A stretch of DNA of 64,000 nucleotides, taken from contig NC_087066.1 of NCBI RefSeq assembly GCF_963678635.1, positions 7,407,954-7,471,953 on the forward strand. The letters are read 5' to 3'. This document shows, piece by piece, positions 56,197 to 64,000 of this stretch (its first letter is position 1; each line of letters starts with the position of its first letter). A program made the position numbers and the translations under genes. This stretch comes from Symsagittifera roscoffensis (Eukaryota; Xenacoelomorpha; Acoela; Convolutidae). The notes under the pieces were generated by a model. It saw only the letters and a list, made by a program, of their open reading frames with translations. It ran no database searches and was not told where the DNA came from.

Positions 56197-58623
56197 TGTA
56201 AACTTGGGGGAATTCACAATATCTCTAGACCGGCTTTTCTCACTCGTTATCGTCCTTCGCACCGCGGCAATATGTTCCCTTTAGTACTGGGGTCAGTGGG
56301 GCAACCGATTCCCAATACTGTTTACAATCCCAAAAGGGTTAATTTGGTGGTTGGCTTCTCTGTATCTTACTATGCTGCTTGCCCCGTGATCTGTGCTCTT
56401 CCGACTGTATCTCACTTGTCAATCAATAGTCGATCGCAACAACAATTCCAATAATAAGACTGAATTAAGGAATAAATATAACCAAATACAGAGAGCCTAT
56501 AAATGGCGGAAATATCAATTAGTCGTTCAAATAAAGAATAGGACTGCGATTTGTATTAATTAGCTAGCTGCCTTTAACAGTTATCAATATCCCAACCTTA
56601 ATTATCGTTCGGAGTTATCTTCTCTGAACTACGCTTTAATCCCAAAAGTACCCTAGGAAAAATTACCTCACCCGATAAATTAACAACTTTCGCGAAGTTG
56701 TTCCTTTAAGGTTTTTGCAACTTTTTCCAACCGACTTACTCAGTCTTCGTCAATTTTCGTTCTCACTTTATTTTGAGGATACAGCGACTACCTTAACTCG
56801 TAGCCCAAATTGTTCTCTAACTTAACTGAGAACCAACTATTTTCAATCGTAGTTATCACTGTTCTCGCCCGGTTCGGTGGTTGTACCTTAATCGCGTATC
56901 GTTATCTTTATTTACTTTCGGTTCGGTCAGAGGCGTACTGTTCCCTATCGCTACTAACATTCACTTAACTAGCCGCCACTCAGGACTTATCAGCTGAATC
57001 AACCATTAGGTCATCTTTAATTAAACATCGGGGTGCCACTTAGTTAATCAGGACATACTGAGCAAACATTGGGTTCAACTACAAAATCAGCTCCCAATCG
57101 TATTTGACAAATGAACCCTTGCATGACTTTATTTTAGTTCTACCTAACTTTTTACCTTTCCTATGAATTGGGTAGTACTCACACAATCGGTAACTTAACT
57201 TCCGTGATACTTGAAAAGTTTCCATTTTGGTCATTTTAATTTTATTCCCCTAAGTCCAAGGGCTGGGTAATTCCCTTCCCCGTGTCCGTTTGGATCCGAA
57301 AAAACACCACAAGAATTTATTTAATATGCTAGGGCTGTTCATAAAATCTTCATCCCGAAATTCCCATTTCCCCCATAGATGTTCCCAATTTTTGTACGGG
57401 GCTGTTCTTTTACTTGTTTGTCGTTTTTACCGAAAGTCCAAGTGGAGTGGGTTAAGCTGACCCCAATGTTTGCTAATTACAGAAAATCACTTTCGCTCGC
57501 GTACAAAGGTCAAAACTAAGAAATCTCAATTTAGGGCCTCCCCTTACCGCCCAGGTGGGTAGGTACCCCTTTACGGGTCCTTACAATGCTAATTTATCGC
57601 TTTTCAGGGTTTCCGGGGTCTTGGGGTCAAAAATGCCAAATGACCTCTTAGAGGTCATCCGAGGTCAAATGAGGTCAAACGCGTCCAAACGTCCTAATTC
57701 CGATGGGAGATCATTCTCAATAAGTTTCATTCATATCGGACCATCCCTTCCCATATTTTCGAAAATATTGGGTAAATTAACACTTTTCCCTAAAATTGCC
57801 ATTTTCACCCCATAGGAAGTTCCGGAGAGGATTGGGTCACTAGATGTCCCCCTACTGGGTTGCGCCCCCCTTCACATTGGTGCATTAAAATCACAAGTCA
57901 ATTATCACTATCAGGTGTTAATAGCCTTATTTAATTTTCACGTGCTAATAGCTTCCGACGTAGCCGCCGGATTGTGTCCAAACATTGATACATTATAGGT
58001 CTTCCCCCAACCTACCATCCCCCCAAGTTTCAACCTCCTAGCATCATCAGGGGTCGAGAAATAACGAAAAGTGGGTTTTGTTTACATAAGGTGTAAAACC
58101 GGAAGTAATAACCGGATGCGTTCAAAATCCCAGTGGTCAACTTCCCTCGCCTAGGGCTACAACATATTGCAATATGAAGTCATTCGAACCATTAGTTACC
58201 GGTTTACAAAAAAGTGCTAATTGCATTTTCAGAAATCATTATCACTCGCCCCCCAGGAGTCCCAGGGGTCTGGAAATTTGCATGCCCGGCTAAAATCATC
58301 TCTATTAGTCACCCACCAATTTTCATAGGGATCGGACCAGTGGTTCCCAATCCGGGGGGGGGGGGGGGGTTTCCAGATTTTTAGCGCTTTCTTCTTTTTT
58401 CCAATTCTTCGCCCTAGAGGCCAAATTCAAGGTGCAGAGTCCGATTACGATTGTTTGCTCTCAAACTAAGCTTATCTATCACTGAATTTCATTGCTCTAA
58501 GTTCATACAGTCGGCTTACCTTGAAATCAAATTTCACAATTTTCAACCATTTTCATCATAAAATTATCAATTTTACACTCAGGTTTCTATAGCATCTAAT
58601 ACAGTAGAATCACCAATTCTACA
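56197..58623 (-). repeat. 5' LTR (2427 bp)
   Basis: Partner of 50703-53128, same ends, about 1% different. The G-run is 14 long here (near 58354). CTTTT follows at 58624-58628 as the target duplication. Confidence 0.93.
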
Positions 58624-61422
58624 CTTTTTAAACCTATCACTCAAATTTTTTTTCTCTTTTAATCCACTCACTTTATCATTTTACTCATTCGTTGTTGCTT
58701 CATTTGTTGTTGAAAGTTGTACAGAGCAAAAATAGCAGGGTTAAATCATTTGATGTAAAGTTTCCTGAAGTAAGTAATTACGAATTGTTTCCAAACTATA
58801 TCTAATTAGGGTTAGTTATAAAAAATAATTTTATATAAACAAGCACGCAATCGTACCAACCAAAATTTAGGGGGGAAAGAAAACTAGACAACAAGCAAAT
58901 TAGACGATGTGAATAAAACGAAAATTAGGCGATTCCTTCTTGATTGAAAATTGAAAATTTCACTCAAGAAGAAGTCACAATATTACCGAAAAAACTCAAT
59001 TAAAAAACCAAATTTTTATATGAAATTGATGATAAAGTGTTTATTCCATACACTGTAATTTCATTTTGAAACAAATATATTATACAACTATGACAAATGG
59101 TAACTTGATTAGTGTCTAGAAGAACTCAAACGAAAATGATTAATAGTCGGTAAACAATTTTCACCGACATCAACCGCTCAGTTTTGTCTAATCTCTCATA
59201 ATTGTAGTTATACGAGTCAACTAGTTTCTGTTTTTATTTACTTCGTCTAATTTGCTTGTAGTCTAAATTCCTAGGCCCCAAAATTTTGATTGAAGAACAA
59301 ATTCTAAACATTGTTCTGTGAATGCATTTATCTTATCTTCAAGTTCAACTCTGGTCGCGACTGAATAGCTTTAAAAACATATATCACCTATCCATATCCA
59401 ATGTGTTTCCACCGTGGCTCCTGATTTGGGCGTAGAAGGGAATGGTATGTTTTTTCCAGCTTACTACGGCTCCAAAGAAAAAACTCTGTCTTTTTGCGGC
59501 CAAGTCAACTTTGATCAAAGAACCGTGGCAACGATAGAAAGTGATACCACGTATCAGCACAATATCAATATTTTGATACTCACAAAGTACCAGCGGAAAC
59601 TCTTCCGTTTCGTTTTTTAATTTCATCTAAACAATTTTTAGTCTAACCCTGTGTGCTGTTTTCTACGCTAACATTGATGAATTCTGTCATAACCTGAATT
59701 TTGCGTACTTTTAATTAAACAATCGTATTCCTTAGAAAAATTCAAATGAATTTTTTGCGTTTTGCGTGAATTCATTGCCAAAGTAAACCAAGAAAAGACT
59801 ATTACTGTTCAATGTAGCACAGAAATTTCCAACCACATTAATTTAACAAAATGAACTGCAGTTACTTTTTTCAAAGTGTCTCCGTTTTGTCCGTATTTTG
59901 ATAACAGTATCTGAATTATTCGATAGTAACAAAAAAATAGGTAAAAAAGACAGTTGTTCTCTTTGATAAAAACTTTTGAGGAATTTTCAAAAAATTTTCA
60001 AAACAAGTTATGCCAGAAAGACTCAAACAGAAACTTCAGAAACGCTTTTTAGTGGCGTGAAATAAATTTACAAGGTTTACTTTTACCTGATTGTTCCTGA
60101 TGCGGAGCCAAAAAGTTCATTAAGTTGTTATTAAAGTGTTTAGTTCGATATCCAACAAAAAAGGAGCCAGAAAATCGAATAATTTTTAGAAACGCTAATC
60201 CAACAAACAGAACATACTAGAATTCAATTAGGAAGCATTCTTTTTTTGATAATACAGTGTGAGGTCCATTATCTAGACATTAACAAGTTAATTTATTTAT
60301 TGCTAAATTTCCATTTCAAAGATCTGGCTAGAAATTTAAATTTGCAAACTTTTTAGTCTTGCAAATATTTTTTGACTTCAAAAATACTTTAAAATTAAAG
60401 TTATCCAAGTTTTTTGTTTCAACAATTACTTCTCTGCCCTCACAGCAAGTAGTTGTTAGGCATTTTGACTCTCAACCAGAATCATTCCACTTTTTGTTTG
60501 AACAAAATTAAGCTAAAATATTTATTTCAAACTAAGCATTTTCAAACTTAACTAAGAATTTTAAATGAACTGTCTAGCAAAAATGCGAAATTGAATTTTT
60601 TCATCATTGACTTTACTTTTGTTATTCAGTACGTAGTTGTTCAATTTTGATAGTTAAATGTTTCTTTTCAGCAGCTGGAGTTTTTGATAGTTTATTTCGA
60701 GTATTCATACACAGAGGTGAAGCGGAGCTTCGCATCACTTGGGATACCAAAAATAGCATCGCAAGCTAGCAGACAGGAAAGAAAAGGAGAGCACCTAAGT
60801 CCAACGAAAACGAAAAGTTTTCTAGAAGCCAAAATTAAAAAACTTCCATCTATTGTCTGGACTGATGTTCTGTTTGTGGAAAACAGCTCCAGAAAACAAT
60901 CCATTGCGTTCATGGTAAACTCAAAAACGGTTATTGTGCAAAATTAAGTTTGTTGTCATGAAAAATTTTGATCACTAAATTCTTTTCCGAGATTTGTAAC
61001 ATCTTTTGCCATTCTGAGGAAAGAATTCAAATTATGGTTCCCTCAAACGATCCAACAAAAAAATAGAAAACAGATAAAATATAAGCCGAAAAAAAATTAC
61101 GAAGTCAAGACTAGTAGAATAACATATTGCAGCAGTTACTGCAGAATTAATAACAAAACGTAGTTTTTTTAAACGTAAAACTCCCCTATTGGAAAAAACA
61201 AGTCCTGGTCAAATTCAAAACCATGATTTTGGCCATCCCAGGTGCGTTTACTTCCAGAATAAGAGTGCTTGAAAATCTTAAAAATTTTTGATTGCAAATT
61301 ACGAGGCCAATCGGTGCACTGAATAGGCGCACAATGTTTCTGATTTTTTCTTGATTCCAGAGACAATCCTTAAATCTGTTAAAATTTTGTCGGTAATATC
61401 AAAGGAAAAGGAAGAACACAAG
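58624..61422. other. Intergenic DNA with one weak exon candidate
   Basis: AT-rich; no RNA gene or repeat family recognised. A frame open from a splice-like TTTTCAG (ends 60672) to TAA 60945-60947 encodes about 91 residues starting QLEF and ending IVQN. QLEF also begins the iGluR tail after the basic stop-transfer, but the splice phase does not match that gene. It is listed as a weak candidate only. Confidence 0.3.
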
Positions 61423-61690
61423 AAGAACAAAAGGAGCGTCCTTGCTGCGGAATCCACTTACAATTCATTATGAGCCTAAAGGCAGCCGCCAGGGGCCAGT
61501 CAGGGCTCTTGTCTGTTAGCTCTTTGCACGCTTCCCTTTGCCTCTTCTCAATTTCATCGTTCAGTTACAAACTTTTCTTCAAGTTCTTACCTGGATTCGA
61601 ACCGGGTCGTTCTGCGGATTGCTCACTTATGCTACTAACTGTGCCAAGCACGCTATTAATGTTAAAACCTAAGTCAAAAACTTACAAAGC
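61423..61690 (-). repeat. tRNA-derived SINE
   Basis: On the minus strand an A box (TGGCACAGTTAG, 61647-61636) is followed 31 nt later by a perfect B box (GGTTCGAATCC, 61604-61594), the internal RNA polymerase III promoter. The acceptor and D stems do not pair, so it is not a functional tRNA gene. About 40 bp at its end (61423-61462) recurs at 48651-48690. Boundaries are approximate. Confidence 0.6.
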
Positions 61691-63795
61691 GAACCACCTG
61701 AACAAAAGACAAAATAAATTTAGATGAGTAGTTATCTGTAGGGCTGCTCCGCTCAAGCCCCGCGGGAACTCGAAAGAGCCTGATGTAATCATTTGAAAGA
61801 TGATACAGTCTGTTTTACTTTTAAAATTAAAAAAGAGTCGAAAAATCAAATGTCGGACTTAGAGCTCGAACTGAATTGATTTGCCTTTTTACTATCAGTT
61901 ATTAAAATTTCCTCAATTGATGGCAGTGAAGACAAGAGAAAAGATATATCATGAGAAGAATTGAAATAAAAAAACACTGAAGAGAATAAAAGTGGAACTG
62001 AATTCAAATTCTTTAAATCAAACTGAGCAGCCCCCAAATTATTCCTATTCGAAGCAACACATGAAATGAGTGATACCAATAAAAACCGCAGGTGCTTACC
62101 TTTTTTTAGTTTAGGAGAAATTAATGTTCAATGTCGGATTGCATTGAACATAAGTTTTGTTAAATAATATTTAAAAAAAATCCCTCACATATGAAAAATC
62201 CTATATGTTTCTTCGATTTGGGAGTTCGCGACAGATATACTAGACTAAGGACCTTTCTGATTACGAAAAAAAAATCTTCAAAATTTTCAACTCCACTTTA
62301 TAAGCAAGTTTTTTTGTCTCCGAACAGGGTCTGAACTTGTTCATAACGTGTGTGAGACAAATACATATATGCTCGACTACGAAGGAACTTAACAACAACA
62401 AAATTTTTCCAAAATTATCCTGTTTTTATTTTTAATTCCCCAATGGGAAAAACCCAAGGAAAAAAACAGCGGTAACTTTGCGAGATCGGTTTTATACCAT
62501 CCAATGTCATTAAGTTAAGAACTCGCGGTGGCTGTTTAAAAGTGGATAAAGCTCGCGCTCTTACGCGCGCTCGTAAAAAAAGATGGCGGAAAATGCCGAC
62601 CACTAAGATTAAGTCTCTATTCTGATTTTTTAACATAATAAAATTGATTGAAGTCTATGGCTAGTCGAGAATGCGGTTTCGACGAAAAGCATCTATTTTT
62701 TTTTCGAAAAAAGATAGATGCCGTGCCTCAAGGCGGCATTCTCGACTAGACAAAGATTTCAATCAACTTTTTTACACTTCAAATTTGCAAGCGTTATGAA
62801 ATTAGAATAAAGACTTATGTTTTGGTAATAACTTTTTTAACAGAATTTATTGTTTTCTTTGTTCATAATGTTTTCATTTTTTATTCATTTTGCTCTTGGC
62901 TTCAGAAAATTTGTGTTGAATAATTGAGCAATTTTCGTCTCTTGTGAAAACAATTGTTTCTAAAAATTTGAAACCAGAACTGTTCTTCAACCTCAACGAC
63001 AATTAGAAACAAAAAAAAACATTATACAATTTTATTTTAATGATTCTGGAATAAGCAAACATCAAATACAAATGAAACTGAACTCACTTCAACAATTCAA
63101 CATGCAGGGTGAGATTTTAAAAGTAGAACCAAGTATAAAAAATGAAAAGCTATGTAATATCTGTTTGTAGAACTTATTATACGCTTTACTTTTCTTGTAG
63201 GGCTTTGACAATTGCCAAGTTGTCATAACTTTATAAACTGAAAACTTAGAACTGGGTTAATTTTTGCGTAGCCTGCAAATTGAACGAAGTTTCAGGTTGA
63301 GTTCAGTTTTGCTATGAGTTTTATCTTTCCACCTATCAGATTGTTGCATTCGACGAAGTTGTATGGATATTGATTAAGTTTTGCTCGACTGCCATTGGCT
63401 AATCACCAGCATTCGTCTCTCATTTGTGTAGTACTGTTGTCTGTGTAAATAGTCATAACTTGCAATGGCATTGGGGTGCCCAATGATCTTTTTTGCCTAA
63501 AAAATTGCATGCTTTTGGTCACAACAGTCCGTTAATTAATTGATGAGAATGCAGGTTAGATTTTTCTGATGACAAAGAAGATCTTTACCAAGAAAGTGAA
63601 CCAAAGCTATGCACATGATGAAAAATAACTTGAACTTTTTCCTCTCCTTCGTAGTTTGCCTCATTCTAAGCAAGACGCGTACATCTTTTCTTGTCTCGGA
63701 ACAACAAAGCAACAACAAATTGGTTATGAAAATTTTGATAGATTTTAGAGTACGTATAAAAGAAAACGGAACCTACCGCACGTATAACACTGTTA
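61691..63795. other. Intergenic DNA
   Basis: No supported gene. It holds the hairpin at 62644-62766 and a GC-rich palindromic patch near 62551-62572 (GCTCGCGCTCTTACGCGCGC). The 73-codon minus frame at 62415-62636 lacks any domain. Confidence 0.4.
62644..62766. repeat. 123 bp foldback hairpin
   Basis: Long inverted repeat with three matched parts: outer TTGATTGAAGTCT / AGATTTCAATCAA (12 of 13), middle CTAGTCGAGAATGC (62661-62674) / GCATTCTCGACTAG (62736-62749), perfect over 14 bp, and inner GCATCTATTTTTT against AAAAAAGATAGATGC. It is a foldback transposon remnant or a structured RNA. Confidence 0.75.
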
Positions 63796-64000
63796 TTAAG
63801 GGGTTCCCCCACCGTCACCGCAACCTCTGCCGCCGGAGCCATCCGCAGGGCCGATTGCATTCTCGGAGGAAGAACTAGGTCCATGTGGTCCAGAAGATCC
63901 GGAGGATCCAAGTGCTGAACCTTCGTCTGCTGGCAACCCCATTTGGTTGACTCCTTCCGTCAGTTCGCCCACAGGGGCTGATGTTCCAGCTTCTGACTTG
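63796..64000 (-). CDS. GC-rich probable terminal exon, running off the right edge
   Basis: On the minus strand the frame is open from the window edge to TAA 63798-63796. It encodes 67 residues rich in Gly, Ser and Pro (GSSGSSGPHGPSSSSE, DGSGGRGCGDGGGTP). Base composition jumps from AT-rich to GC-rich, which marks coding or CpG-rich DNA. The plus strand also has an open Pro/Ser/Glu-rich frame from about 63800, so the strand is not certain. No family is recognised. The stop codon on the minus strand at the compositional boundary favours a 3' terminal exon on that strand. Confidence 0.4.
   Translation of the reverse strand, partial: KSEAGTSAPVGELTEGVNQMGLPADEGSALGSSGSSGPHGPSSSSENAIGPADGSGGRGCGDGGGTP

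Larger units (their letters stand above)
50703..58623 (-). mobile_element. 7.9 kb non-autonomous LTR retroelement with giant LTRs
   Basis: LTRs at 50703-53128 and 56197-58623, each starting TGT and ending ACA, are flanked by CTTTT (50698-50702 and 58624-58628). The internal 3.07 kb reads on the minus strand: primer-binding site, gag, zinc knuckle, frameshift signal, protease and a pol-type tail, then a polypurine tract. No RT, RNase H or integrase motif is present. LTR identity is about 99%, so it is younger than the 19.5 kb element. It must use enzymes of another element to move. The gag has two frameshifts not explained by the programmed site. Confidence 0.93.

Noticed and set aside
53750-56201. 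Plus-strand ORFs opposite gag and protease of the 7.9 kb element
   Set aside because: They are antisense shadows of GC-rich minus-strand coding sequence.
61580-61670. Functional tRNA gene
   Set aside because: A and B boxes are present but the acceptor and D stems do not pair and the T stem has a mismatch.

Overview
This window comes from an AT-rich animal nuclear genome, probably an invertebrate. The host evidence is a spliced ionotropic glutamate receptor (iGluR) gene with GT-AG introns. The species cannot be fixed from sequence alone. Most of the DNA is mobile or repetitive: remnants of three LTR retroelements, a 16.5 kb tandem array, and several short foldback or SINE-like repeats.

Layout. 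1-7078 (+): the 3' part of an LTR element whose 5' end lies off-window. It has two related small ORFs, a gag with one frameshift, a textbook -1 frameshift signal (TTTAAAC before the gag stop, 7 nt spacer, 7 bp stem), a protease, no reverse transcriptase, an unknown 233-codon ORF, a polypurine tract and a probable 3' LTR. 7111-23571: about 130 copies of a roughly 127 bp monomer with higher-order repeats. 24346-50114 (+): the last four exons of the iGluR gene. They encode the end of the ligand-binding S2 lobe, the last membrane helix (M4) and a long cytoplasmic tail.

28644-48121 (-): a 19,478 bp retrovirus-like element in the last iGluR intron, antisense to the gene. It has 410 bp TG...CA LTRs that differ at about 11 sites, and a GCAT target duplication. 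In its own direction it reads: LTR, primer-binding site, repeat-bearing leader, small basic ORF, gag with an enormous Asp (GAT) run, protease, RT/RNase H, integrase, two tiny membrane ORFs, a Pro/Ser-rich reading frame, an envelope-like glycoprotein, and an intact 602-codon ORF of unknown family. Three neighbouring reading frames in the 3' half are joined by ATGA stop/start overlaps. Gag, pol and env are all broken, so this is an old inactive copy. The large, env-bearing, multi-accessory layout is the best candidate for something undescribed.

50703-58623 (-): a younger 7.9 kb non-autonomous LTR element, 589 bp past the iGluR stop codon. Its LTRs are 2.43 kb and about 1% different, with a CTTTT target duplication. 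It encodes only gag, a protease and a pol-type C-terminal tail, and has its own TTTAAAC -1 frameshift site with a 9 bp stem. 58624-64000: mostly non-coding, with a tRNA-derived SINE, a 123 bp foldback hairpin and a GC-rich probable terminal exon running off the right edge.

How the pieces relate: the only clear host gene is the receptor. The 19.5 kb element expands its last intron from about 1.3 kb to 20.8 kb, and the 7.9 kb element sits just downstream of it. All family assignments rest on motifs read by eye; no database search was possible.
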